13,219 nt of DNA from Candidatus Aenigmatarchaeota archaeon (GCA_021161995.1 JAGGZO010000035.1:1-13219); one strand, 5' to 3'. Counted from the first letter of the stretch, positions 5,822 to 13,219 are shown. Program-made: numbers and translations. The notes: a model not told the origin generated them from the sequence alone.

Positions 5822-6868
5822 ATGAAGTTTTTAGTCACTACTGCATTAGAAAAGGAATTCATCGTTAAAAAATTTTTGGAAGAAGATGATGAAGAAAATA
5901 CCATATTCAAAAAGATAGACGCTAAACCATTCGGTTTCCAAGGCATTTTACTAGTCGAAGTAAACGATGAAAAGCTTGATGAAGCGAAAAAGATTCTCTT
6001 CTCAATACCAGAAGTGGAAAAGTTCTTCAAGATAATTGTAGAAAAGCAGTTTGAAAATACAAAAGATCTTGTCAATCTAGCTCTAGATTTAGCAAAAGAA
6101 ATACCGAAAGACAAAAAAATCTCGGTTAGAGTTAACAAAAGAGGTATTTATAAGTGGAAACCCATAGACATAGAAAGGGAAATAATAAATAAACTCAAAG
6201 AACTAGGTTATCAAATTGACATAAAGTTGCCAGATGTTATAATAGATCTTGAAATCTTACCAAGTAATTGGGTTGGTGCATCCATAGTAGATGCAAAAAT
6301 GTTTTATAGAAAGTATGCTGGAAAAACTGATTCCAAGAAGCTATTGGGCAAAATAACAATAGCTCAGCTTGTTTACTATACCGACAATGAAACAATAGCC
6401 AAGAAAATTGGTGAAGAATTAGCTAGAACTGCTCAGGCGTTCGAGGTAGAACGACTAGTTTTCTTGATAGATAAACCGATAGATATACGAATACTATGGA
6501 AATTCTTGAGAGCTGCCGATTTTGGCGCATACTCAAGGTATAAAATACAGAAGAAAGCATATGAAAGAGAAGTCACCAAAACTAAAATAGAGTTGTATGA
6601 GCTATATCAGTTTTTAAGGTCAATAAACCAAAAGAAAACCCTCATAATAATAACAGATCCGAGAGGAGAGGAATTAACAGAGACTAAAGATAAACTGAAG
6701 AAAGATTTACAGAAATACGAGAAAATCGTTATAATGAATGGTTCTGACCATGGAATACCGCCAGGATGTTTTAGATTTGCTCATTATGTTGTTGATCTAG
6801 CACCAAAAATAGTTTTTGCGACGGAGCAGACAATAACATCGGTTATGATAGCTTTGATCAATCTTTAA
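5822..6868 (+). CDS. THUMP-domain protein with SPOUT-like C-terminal domain, predicted RNA methyltransferase
   Basis: The 348-aa product starts MKFLVTTALEKEF. Residues about 1-150 look like an N-terminal ferredoxin-like region plus THUMP domain (KISVRVNKRGIYKW, LPDVIIDLEILPSNWVGASI), which binds the tRNA acceptor end in many modification enzymes. The C terminus has KKTLIIITDPRGEEL, then IVIMNGSDHGIPPG and PKIVFATEQTITS, in the order and style of the knotted SAM site of SPOUT methyltransferases. This resembles the archaeal THUMP plus SPOUT group (COG1818-like). The reaction and target base are not known to me; RNA methylation is an inference from the domains. Start: ATG5822 is chosen because the frame's earlier ATG (5771) would overlap the divergent PRC-barrel start and add non-conserved sequence. 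Its 3' end overlaps the convergent GT35 gene by 11 bases. Confidence 0.7.
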   Translation: MKFLVTTALEKEFIVKKFLEEDDEENTIFKKIDAKPFGFQGILLVEVNDEKLDEAKKILFSIPEVEKFFKIIVEKQFENTKDLVNLALDLAKEIPKDKKISVRVNKRGIYKWKPIDIEREIINKLKELGYQIDIKLPDVIIDLEILPSNWVGASIVDAKMFYRKYAGKTDSKKLLGKITIAQLVYYTDNETIAKKIGEELARTAQAFEVERLVFLIDKPIDIRILWKFLRAADFGAYSRYKIQKKAYEREVTKTKIELYELYQFLRSINQKKTLIIITDPRGEELTETKDKLKKDLQKYEKIVIMNGSDHGIPPGCFRFAHYVVDLAPKIVFATEQTITSVMIALINL

Positions 6869-8468
6869 ACCCATAAGCTCTTCTCCAATACTCTTTAACC
6901 ATTCTATATGAATTAAACCATGAAATCATTCTTATTGCATTTCTGGCAATTTCTGCATACATTTTCTTATCAGAAGTCCACAGCTGAGCTATGTACTCTA
7001 ACTTGTTCATGAATTCGTTATAATTGTTTACGTTTTTTGGTTCCATTAGGTTTTCTCCAAACAGAAATCCATTATAACCATCTATTATACCTTCTATAAC
7101 CCCACCGTCACGAGAAGATAGTACAGGAACAGCGTTCAAAGAGGCTCTCATCCAAGAAGTTCCACAAGCTTCATATGGTGGTAATGGGGTATGCAGCAAC
7201 AAATCACCGCCAGCTATTATGATTCTCTCACTTTCATAACCTTTCTCAAAGTACAAAGAAAGCTTTGCATGTTTTAGCATAGAAGTCAAATCAACAAAAT
7301 GTTTCATCATGTTTTTTGCATCCATATCATGAGGATGAGCAACCCCACTTATTACTATTTGCAAACCGTATTTCCTACCAAGTTTTTCTACTCTCTCAAC
7401 ATTCCTAAAAATCATATCTAACCTTTTATAACCAGTTATTCTTCTTCTGGCAACAACTGTAAAACCACTTTCATCTAAATCTTTAGAATTATAACCTCTT
7501 TCATTCAAAAAGGTTATCATCTCTACTTTATTGGCTTGTCTAAGCTTCAATATTTCTCTGAATGGTATAGTGGTAGCGTAAACCAGTTTACTTGGTTCAC
7601 TTCGCCAATCAGGTAGATAGGCATCAAAAAATTTCTGCGTTATTGGAGTTGACCATCTAACATGATGTATACCATTAGTGATCCAATCTGCTCGACTTAT
7701 CTCTGGAATAAGTTTTCTAACAACTAGCGAGTGTTTTAGCGAAACTGCATTAGTATAGCCTGCAAAATGGTTGGCAACTCTAGAAAGATGCAAGACATTC
7801 GGAGAAATTTTCTTTATGTAGTCTGGTATGTCGTAATACTTTTCTACAAGCTTGTAGTCGTATCTCTCATGGCCATGTGGTAAAGGAGTGTGAGTAGTAA
7901 AGACAAGTTTCTTCGCTATTTTTTCTAGATTCTTTTCCCTTTTGAACAACTCAATTGCTATGAACACAGAATGTGATTCGTTCATGTGTATTTTCTCTGG
8001 ATCGAAGCCTAATTTATTCATAGCTTCTAATGCACCTATACTCAGAACAAGCTCTTTTATCAATCTTTCTTCTATTGAGTTTTCGATATAAAGTCTTTCA
8101 CTGACATTCTGAATTATTTCGTCTTTACTAGGAGTAGTATCGATATAATAAACAGGACAATCAACATCCTTCTGTTTTAATACATCTGCTTCAACCCTAG
8201 TCCCATTTTTCAAATCAAATTTTATCGAAGTAACTTTTTCAAAGACTTCTCGATCTATTTTTTCAGGAAGATCTATTATGCTTCTTCCTTCAATATGATG
8301 TCTAACATAACCATGTCTATAAAAAAGGGTAATACCTGCAATAGACAAATTCAAATCTTTAGCGCTTCGAACAAAATCACCAGCAAGAATGCCCAAACCA
8401 CCAGCATAGGTTTGTTGTCTATCCGCTAATATCTCCATAGAAACGATTACTGCTTTAGGTTGTTGCAT
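6858..8468 (-). CDS. GT35 alpha-glucan phosphorylase-like protein with Arg at the PLP-lysine position
   Basis: The 536-aa product has the order of the short phosphorylase family: SMEI...TYAGGLGILAGD at the N terminus, ITLFYRHGYV, HMNESHSVF, VFTTHTPLPHGHE, NGIHHVRW, VARRRITGYKRLD (the basic phosphate-site residues kept), GVAHPHD, and LHTPLPPYEACGTSWMRASL followed by DGGVIEG. Phosphorylases release glucose 1-phosphate from glycogen or maltodextrin using PLP on a lysine in the motif GTSGMKAALNG. Here that lysine is Arg441 (codon AGA at 7146-7148), so no Schiff base with PLP can form there. The protein is also shorter than the usual 700-850 residues. It follows the glycogen synthase by 15 bases, likely one transcript. 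It may be a phosphorylase with altered cofactor use, a transferase, or a non-catalytic partner of the synthase. Start ATG8468 gives the family's normal N terminus. Confidence 0.85.
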   Translation of the reverse strand: MQQPKAVIVSMEILADRQQTYAGGLGILAGDFVRSAKDLNLSIAGITLFYRHGYVRHHIEGRSIIDLPEKIDREVFEKVTSIKFDLKNGTRVEADVLKQKDVDCPVYYIDTTPSKDEIIQNVSERLYIENSIEERLIKELVLSIGALEAMNKLGFDPEKIHMNESHSVFIAIELFKREKNLEKIAKKLVFTTHTPLPHGHERYDYKLVEKYYDIPDYIKKISPNVLHLSRVANHFAGYTNAVSLKHSLVVRKLIPEISRADWITNGIHHVRWSTPITQKFFDAYLPDWRSEPSKLVYATTIPFREILKLRQANKVEMITFLNERGYNSKDLDESGFTVVARRRITGYKRLDMIFRNVERVEKLGRKYGLQIVISGVAHPHDMDAKNMMKHFVDLTSMLKHAKLSLYFEKGYESERIIIAGGDLLLHTPLPPYEACGTSWMRASLNAVPVLSSRDGGVIEGIIDGYNGFLFGENLMEPKNVNNYNEFMNKLEYIAQLWTSDKKMYAEIARNAIRMISWFNSYRMVKEYWRRAYGFKD

Positions 8469-8483
8469 AAATGCTTATATACT

Positions 8484-10340
8484 CTATAACTTATTAATTG
8501 CTAATTCATAAGCTTTGAGATGATTCTTGATCAATCTTTTCCAATCAAGTATTTTCATTATTTCTCTGCCTTCTAAAGCTAACTTCAATTTCTCTTCTTG
8601 ATTCATGCTAGCAACTCTTTGCATTGCAGAAACCATGTCATCAACAATCTCCTTTCTGCTTTTATCCAAAACGTCCATCACAAGTATTGGAAAATCATTT
8701 CCATAACCAATCGATTGCAAAAACTTACCAAAACCAGAAACATTAGTTGTCATAGATAAAACTCTTAATGCAGCTGCTTCGAAAGGAGTATAACCCCATG
8801 GCTCATAACGAGAAGGGAATATACCTAAAGTTGCGGTAGAAACAAATTCCTTATAATCCATACCAAGCAAAAAGTCGCTAGATGTTAGCATAGTTGGATA
8901 GTATATTACTTTCACAACATCATCCTCTCTATTCAGCAAACCATTAGCTCTGAGTGCATTCAATATTGAATCGTTTCTTTCATCATAGGGCAAATTAAAA
9001 GCAAGTATTGGTGGTCTTTTGCCCTTTCTTTTCATCTGCAAATACCTGTAGGCTGCTATTTTATCTTTAAGCACTTCCTTTATCGCTTTATCGAAAGAAA
9101 AGTTATCTGGGCCTAATAACTCTTCGCGCATGAATTCTAGTAATAGAACATCAGAAGCCAATCTAAAGTTTTTCTCAAATTCATCATAAGCAATCTTATT
9201 CTCTATAACTTCAGCTTTTGGTTTTGTGTCATAAACCATAACAAGCAAAAATGCAAATATGGGTTTTTCAAAATCTTCTTTTTTTAGATGCCTATTTAGT
9301 TTACCAAGAGCTTCTATGAATAAATCAACACCTTTGTTGTAAAATTCGTATCGGCCAGAAATGAAGTATATTAGAGGATCGTTCGTTTTTATTGAATAAT
9401 AAGGTGAAAAATAAGCCTCTAAGAAATTCTTTACTCTCTCTTTCAATTTCTCCCTCTTTATTATCCAGTTTGAACCAAAGGATAGCTCATCTAAATCCAA
9501 ACCGTTAGGCGTAATAATATCAGCTCCTTTACCGAGAAAGTATTTTGCTTCTTTTGAAACTATTTCACTGACTGTAGTAAATACATGAGAATACTTAGCG
9601 CATGCTTTTTCTAATTGATGTTGAGCTTGGATGTTGTACTTGTAAACTTCTTTCTCATCAAATCTTCTTTTTTCTGAAAGATTCTTCTCTATTTCTTTCA
9701 TTAAATTCTCTCCTCTATCGCTTTTAGCTCTACCAACTCTAGTAGCATGTGTTGTGAATACAGTAGCTATTGGTAAATTTCTCCATCTTAAATAGAGTAA
9801 GCCTGCGCCGCTAAGCCATTCATGAAAATGTGCAATTATTTTTTTGTTCTTGAAATGCTCTTGATTAAGCATCTCTTCTAAAAACAAACCAACAGCATAA
9901 CTCCAAACCACAGGCTCGGTAAAATCATATCCAGAAAAAAGAGAATCTACACCATAGTACTCCCATAACCATCTTTTGATCCAGTTTTTGTTTTGATCTT
10001 TTATGACTTCCCCGTTTATTGTGTAGTAGCTACCGATCTTATTCTCAAATTCTTTTGTGTCTATTATTATAGTATTGACATTGTTCGCAAAAATCCACTT
10101 GCCATATCTTATTTTTATTCCCATTTTCTCTAGATTTTTAGCAATATTTTTAATGAAATCCGGCATTTCTTGCTCTTCTATCTCCAGATAGAATGTATTG
10201 GGATTGTAAAAACCGATTGTATAGTACCTATAACCAAAATGCCTAAGCATCTCCTTCGATTTTGTCGTTAGAACGGTATGGATACCACCAACTTTATTTC
10301 CAACTTCAAAAGAAATTTCAAATACTTAATCAGGTTGCAT
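8484..10340 (-). CDS. GT3-type (eukaryote-like) glycogen synthase, with in-frame TAA at codon 5
   Basis: Glycogen synthase extends alpha-1,4-glucan from UDP- or ADP-glucose; the GT3 branch is the eukaryotic type. Seen: FEISFEVGNKVGGIHTVL at the N terminus (KVGGI at 10281-10295, the donor loop), AHFHEWLSGAGLLYLR, FTTHATRVGR, FTTVSEIVSKEA, TPNGLDLDE, FISGRYEFYNKGVDLFIEAL, YYPTMLTSSDFL and PSRYEPWGYTPFEAAALR, with both conserved Glu, then TNVSGFGKFLQ. The longest frame from an ATG starts at 10250 and would lack the donor loop. The frame stays open upstream through the loop to TAA at 10326-10328, and ATG10340 (MQPD, stop, VFEISFEV) lies in the same frame; a TATA-like TTATACA lies about 25 bases before it. 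Full length would be 618 aa. Whether the TAA is an error, a mutation or is bypassed cannot be told. First gene of the unit with the GT35 protein; divergent from galT-like gene. Confidence 0.9.
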
Positions 10341-10403
10341 AATATTTTATTTTATTTCAATGTATAAGAAATAGTTGATATAATTTCATCACAAAAACAA
10401 AAT
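10341..10403. promoter_or_regulatory. Divergent promoter between glycogen synthase and GalT-type genes
   Basis: The 63-base spacer carries TTATACA (minus strand, about 25 bases before ATG10340) and GATATAATTT (plus strand, about 377-386 of the last kilobase block, i.e. 10377-10386, 18-27 bases before ATG10404). Both spacings fit leaderless transcripts and suggest joint control of storage-glucan and sugar-nucleotide genes. No operator repeat is evident. Confidence 0.45.
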
Positions 10404-11291
10404 ATGGAAATAAGAAAAAGCTATCTTGACGGGTCTATATCGTTCATAACTCCACACAGGAAAAGTAGGCCCCATGCAGTTAACAACAAAAAGAAATGTC
10501 CTTTTTGCAGAGGAAATGAGTATTTAACACCACCGACCATAATACAATATTCTAAAAAAGGTAAGTGGGAGATAAGAGTTGTAGAAAACCTGTTCCCCAT
10601 AGTTTCACCAAAAGCGGGAAAACCAACCAATTCAAGATTTTATGCATCACTAAGAGCATATGGATTTCATGAAGTAGTAATAGATCACTACAAGCATGAA
10701 AAAAGATTTTGGCAGTTTAGCCCAAAACATATTGAGAATTGGATAAAAATCCTTTTGGAGAGATACGCAGATCTAAAATCAAAAAGAAAAATCAAGTATG
10801 TTTTTATTTTCAAGAATTTTGGTAATAAATCAGCTAGATCGATAGAACATGAACATACACAAATAGTAGCTTTACCTATCATACCAACAAGAGTCAAAGA
10901 TAAAATCATGAGCTTGAAGAAATACTATATCAAAAACGATGAATGTTTTCTATGCTCATTATCAAGAGAAAAAAGATTCTTGATTAAAGAAAATAAGCAT
11001 TTTTCATTAGTTTATAATCCTGTGCCAATAATAGAAAACCAGATGCTCATAATACCGAAAAGACATTTTTCTGAATTCGATGAAATAAGAAAAAACGAAA
11101 TGAGCAGCCTAGCAAAGAGCCTAAAGCATGGAACAAAACTAACTGCAAGATATTCTTACAACTTAGCATTCTTCCCTTTCATGAAAAAAGAGAAATATCT
11201 TCATTTTCACATAGAAATACTCCCGAGAAAACAAGTATATGGAAGTATTGAATTAGTATTGCAAAACTATGTAATATCATCTCTCATATAA
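10404..11291 (+). CDS. galT: GalT-type sugar-1-phosphate nucleotidylyltransferase (HIT superfamily)
   Basis: The 295-aa product has the two-HIT layout of galactose-1-phosphate uridylyltransferase: CPFC zinc ligands (Cys32, Cys35), ENLFPIVSP, GFHEVVIDHYKHE, then FKNFGNKSARSIEHEHTQ, where His149-Glu-His151-Thr-Gln corresponds to the HPHSQ site and His151 is the predicted nucleophile that carries UMP. The second half has CFLC (181-184), a NPVPIIENQMLIIPKRH block and HFHIEILPR (His267, His269). The enzyme swaps UMP between UDP-glucose and galactose 1-phosphate (Leloir pathway); some relatives act as ADP- or UDP-glucose phosphorylases. The position opposite the glycogen synthase suggests it feeds or drains the sugar-nucleotide pool. 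Odd: Pro of HPH is Glu, so substrate choice may differ. Start ATG10404 leaderless. The last 15 bases overlap the convergent 166-aa gene. Confidence 0.8.
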   Translation: MEIRKSYLDGSISFITPHRKSRPHAVNNKKKCPFCRGNEYLTPPTIIQYSKKGKWEIRVVENLFPIVSPKAGKPTNSRFYASLRAYGFHEVVIDHYKHEKRFWQFSPKHIENWIKILLERYADLKSKRKIKYVFIFKNFGNKSARSIEHEHTQIVALPIIPTRVKDKIMSLKKYYIKNDECFLCSLSREKRFLIKENKHFSLVYNPVPIIENQMLIIPKRHFSEFDEIRKNEMSSLAKSLKHGTKLTARYSYNLAFFPFMKKEKYLHFHIEILPRKQVYGSIELVLQNYVISSLI

Positions 11292-11777
11292 TTCTTTGAG
11301 TATCTCGTAGTACAAATTGTCGATTTTTCTGATTTCATCTATGTCCTTTAGAAGCTCCCCATCCTTCTTTTTGTAGACTTCCTTCCAACCCATGACTCTT
11401 GCCATGCCTTTTATCTTTGCCAGATCTTGCTCATTTTCAGTAGAATCCAAAAGATATGCTAATCCCGAATAGTAATTTAGCTCCTCTAGATTATAATTGT
11501 AAATCAAATAATCTAGAAATAATAATATAGCGTCTCTAGATTTTTCTTCCATATAAGAGCTCCATGCATAAATATCTTTATCATTTTTCTCTAGATACTG
11601 TAGTAATCTTTGAACATCAGGACTATAAATACCAAAATTGTATGCCTCGTATAGCTCTTTTCTTTCATCTTTTGGTAGAATGAAATATAACGACCTATGC
11701 GTTAGAGTTCTGCTGTAATTACCAGTTTCTCTTAGATGCCTAGCTATTTGTGCTATTATAACAGCAGTTTCATCCAT
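11277..11777 (-). CDS. Hypothetical protein, 166 aa, mostly helical
   Basis: Family not recognised with confidence. The product starts MDETAVIIAQIARHL and is predicted to be helical and soluble. The stretch FILPKDERKELYEAYNFGIYS followed by PDVQRLLQYLEK faintly recalls the 'YxFGPYSxxVxxxLxxL' core of YwgA/DUF4065-like proteins, but this is too short to assign. The start is well supported: AAGGTGAT (11781-11788) is a strong Shine-Dalgarno three bases before ATG11777. Codon use matches neighbours. Converges with and slightly overlaps the galT-like gene; divergent from the phosphodiesterase gene. Confidence 0.6.
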   Translation of the reverse strand: MDETAVIIAQIARHLRETGNYSRTLTHRSLYFILPKDERKELYEAYNFGIYSPDVQRLLQYLEKNDKDIYAWSSYMEEKSRDAILLFLDYLIYNYNLEELNYYSGLAYLLDSTENEQDLAKIKGMARVMGWKEVYKKKDGELLKDIDEIRKIDNLYYEILKELYER

Positions 11778-11840
11778 AGAATCACCTTGATTTAACTATT
11801 GTAGCAATATTTTTATGGTTGTAGCTAAGTATACCATCTT
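11778..11840. promoter_or_regulatory. Divergent promoter between 166-aa gene and phosphodiesterase gene
   Basis: The tract ATATTTTTAT (11808-11817) lies 24-33 bases before ATG11841, fitting a leaderless TATA box. Read on the minus strand, AAAAATATT lies 30-38 bases before ATG11777, leaving a short leader for the strong ribosome site at 11781-11788. Confidence 0.45.
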
Positions 11841-12323
11841 ATGAAGATAATGGTAATTTCTGATTCACATGATAACATAGAAAACCTAAGAAAGGTAATA
11901 GAAACAGCTAACAACAAGAATGTTGATTTGATCATCCATTGCGGTGATCTAATATCACCATTCATGATAAAAGAGTTCTCTAAATTTGGTGGAGAAGTGC
12001 ATCTTGTATGGGGAAATAACGATGGAGATAAAGCTAGTGTAATCAGAAATAAGCCGGATAATGTTAAGATACACGGAATTCTAGGTGAAATAAACGTAGA
12101 TAACAAAAAGATCACTTTCATCCATTATGATTTTTTAGCAATACCCCTAGCCACAACAAACAGGTATGATGTAGTATTTTTTGGACATTCTCACAAAAAA
12201 TTCAAAGAGAAAATGGGAAAAACTATAGTAGCCAATCCCGGAGAGCTAGCAGAAGTTTTTGGAAAAGCTAGTTATTTGATATATGATACAAAAAATGATG
12301 AAGTTAGTTTTTACGAGCTTTAG
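11841..12323 (+). CDS. YfcE/MJ0936-type metallophosphoesterase
   Basis: The 160-aa product carries the full calcineurin-like metal site in order: SDSHDN (Asp8, His10), HCGDLIS (Asp36), GNNDG (Asn59/Asn60), IHYD (His95) and GHSHKK (His116, His118), then NPGE. Size and motif spacing match the small archaeal/bacterial phosphodiesterase family including MJ0936 and YfcE, which hydrolyse model phosphodiesters with Mn2+ or Ni2+; the natural substrate is unknown. The fourth block is HYD where many members have HGD or HGH, a mild deviation that keeps the ligand His. Cytosolic, single domain. Start ATG11841 is at the conserved N terminus. Its 3' end overlaps the convergent L13e gene by 20 bases. Confidence 0.9.
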   Translation: MKIMVISDSHDNIENLRKVIETANNKNVDLIIHCGDLISPFMIKEFSKFGGEVHLVWGNNDGDKASVIRNKPDNVKIHGILGEINVDNKKITFIHYDFLAIPLATTNRYDVVFFGHSHKKFKEKMGKTIVANPGELAEVFGKASYLIYDTKNDEVSFYEL

Positions 12324-12501
12324 TTAGAAACTCTTTAAGCAGTTTTATGTTTTCTTCTTTTGTGCTTTTCCTTCTTTTATCATAAGCTATTCCCAGTTTT
12401 TTAGTTTCTCTTACACTAATACCAACTGCCTTTAATTCTCCTTTGCTAAAACCTCTGCCTTCCCTTTTCACATTTTTCAAAACAACTATCGGTCTCAACA
12501 T
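12304..12501 (-). CDS. rpl13e: Ribosomal protein L13e (archaeal short form)
   Basis: The 65-aa basic product aligns with the central part of eukaryotic L13e: LRPIVVLKNVKREGRGFSK corresponds to human [23 protein letters not shown], then ELKAVGIS to ELRVAGIH, and LGIAYDKRRKSTKEEN to the IGISVDPRRRNKS region. Archaeal L13e keeps only this core and is shorter than the eukaryotic protein of about 210 residues. It is a large-subunit protein found mainly in TACK-group archaea and eukaryotes, so it informs on lineage. Start ATG12501 is the only sensible one; GTTTTAAA lies about 27-34 bases before it, fitting a leaderless transcript. Lies 33 bases after the acyl-CoA synthetase gene but seems to have its own promoter. 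Confidence 0.85.
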   Translation of the reverse strand: MLRPIVVLKNVKREGRGFSKGELKAVGISVRETKKLGIAYDKRRKSTKEENIKLLKEFLTKARKN

Positions 12502-12526
12502 AATTTTAAATAAAAAGCGAAAATCG

Positions 12527-12536
12527 TTTAAAACTT
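12527..12536 (-). promoter_or_regulatory. TATA-like box for L13e gene
   Basis: On the minus strand GTTTTAAA lies about 27-34 bases before ATG12501, at the edge of the upstream gene's stop codon. Confidence 0.35.
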
Positions 12537-13152
12537 ACTCAGTCACAACCCTTATATCAACTATTTTTGCATCCTTTTCATTGACGATCAGCGGGTTAAC
12601 ATCAACTTCTTTTATCTCTGGCCTTGAAAATATTTTAGAAATGTTGATAGTAACATTAACGAATTTTTCTAAATTGGCTTGCTTCCCTCTGAATCCTTCG
12701 AACAGTTTTTTAATTCCACTCTCTTCTGTCATTTCCAAAACATCTTTCTTGCTAACTGGGCAAACTCTGAAAGAAACTTTTTTTAGCAATTCAACATAAA
12801 CTCCTCCTAAGCCAATTCCTATCACATGACCAAAGGTCGCATCTTTCTTAACACCAACGAAAAGTTCAAAGCCATCAACAAACTCCTGGATCATTATTCT
12901 ACCATCATACCTTTTTGCTATGGCTGCTATGCTAACAGACTCCTTTTTCAATTCAAACTCGTTTTTGATTATTCTAACAGCCTTTACATCACTCTTGTGA
13001 ATTAGCTTGTCGGAAATAACTTTTATAACTACTGGAAAGCCATATGCTCTTCCAAAAGATAGAGCATCCATAAGACCATCTATATACATACTCCTTGCGT
13101 ATGGTAAACCAGGGAATTTTTTCTCGACCTCTTTGCCAAGAATTAATCCCAT
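12535..13152 (-). CDS. ADP-forming acyl-CoA synthetase, beta subunit (ATP-grasp)
   Basis: The 205-aa product matches the small ATP-grasp subunit of archaeal acetyl-CoA synthetase (ADP-forming), which makes ATP from acyl-CoA, ADP and phosphate. Seen: YGFPVVIKVISDKLIHKSDV (Lys44 in the ATP site, the HKSDV motif), IMIQEFVDGFELFVGVKKD, VIGIGLGGVYVELLKKVSFR, and EVDVNPLIVNEKDAKIVDIR, all in family order. Usual beta subunits are about 230 residues; this one is slightly short at the N terminus but has the expected fold blocks. The catalytic alpha subunit (CoA-binding, phospho-His) is not in the window and may lie beyond 13219 or elsewhere. Start ATG13152 is the first in frame; a TATA-like TATATTAA lies just upstream in 13153-13170. 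Role: substrate-level phosphorylation in peptide or sugar fermentation. Confidence 0.88.
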   Translation of the reverse strand: MGLILGKEVEKKFPGLPYARSMYIDGLMDALSFGRAYGFPVVIKVISDKLIHKSDVKAVRIIKNEFELKKESVSIAAIAKRYDGRIMIQEFVDGFELFVGVKKDATFGHVIGIGLGGVYVELLKKVSFRVCPVSKKDVLEMTEESGIKKLFEGFRGKQANLEKFVNVTINISKIFSRPEIKEVDVNPLIVNEKDAKIVDIRVVTE

Positions 13153-13219
13153 AAAATGTTATATTAAATTGCAAGTTAATATTATCGTTTTAAAAAATCG
13201 TTTTTGAACAACTTTAAGT

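Noticed and set aside
12443..12799. 118-codon plus-strand frame
   Set aside because: Spans two minus-strand genes and their spacer; Ser/Thr/Phe-rich antisense shadow.
1..13219. CRISPR array, insertion sequence or prophage
   Set aside because: No regularly spaced direct repeats, transposase or integrase motifs, or terminal inverted repeats were seen.

Overview
The window is AT-rich archaeal chromosome with short spacers, no mobile elements, no CRISPR array and no rRNA. The archaeal assignment rests on: FtsZ of archaeal type ending in LGIDVLR, a THUMP-SPOUT protein, ribosomal protein L13e, an ADP-forming acyl-CoA synthetase beta subunit, a class II tRNA-Ser(GCU) without encoded CCA, TATA-like boxes about 25 bases before start codons (leaderless style), and T-tract terminators without hairpins. 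Arg is mostly AGA and Ile often ATA. L13e points to a TACK-type lineage, but the phylum cannot be fixed from this window.

Layout. 37-1038: secreted or membrane-anchored metzincin protease with a CARDB-like domain. 1075-1159: tRNA-Ser(GCU). 1254-2980, minus strand: an unknown 189-aa protein, a small gene broken by one base, and an RMD1/DUF155 membrane-anchored protein. 3037-3681: SdpI-family membrane protein, divergent from the DUF155 gene. 3682-3932: spacer with a T-tract terminator and four copies of a GGGGCTTT-centred repeat ahead of ftsZ. 3933-5089: ftsZ with a one-base frameshift. 5210-5777, minus: a two-gene unit of PRC-barrel protein then PqqD-like protein, converging on ftsZ. 5822-6868: THUMP-SPOUT RNA methyltransferase candidate. 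6858-10340, minus: GT3 glycogen synthase followed by a GT35 phosphorylase-like protein. 10404-11291: GalT-type nucleotidylyltransferase, divergent from the glycogen synthase. 11277-11777, minus: unknown 166-aa protein. 11841-12323: YfcE/MJ0936-type phosphodiesterase. 12304-12501, minus: L13e. 12535-13152, minus: acyl-CoA synthetase beta subunit.

Two neighbourhoods suggest functional units. The first is cell division: FtsZ beside a PRC-barrel protein of the kind (CdpB) shown to work with FtsZ and SepF in haloarchaea, here co-transcribed with an orphan PqqD-like domain. The second is storage glucan and sugar nucleotide metabolism: glycogen synthase, a phosphorylase-fold enzyme whose PLP-lysine position is Arg, and a GalT-type enzyme that could link sugar 1-phosphates and UDP-sugars.

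Three genes are interrupted: ftsZ (one base missing at the T7 loop), glycogen synthase (in-frame TAA at codon 5) and a small gene (one extra base in an A run). All keep intact coding past the lesion, so sequencing error, very recent mutation and recoding are all open; error or recent mutation is the simplest reading.
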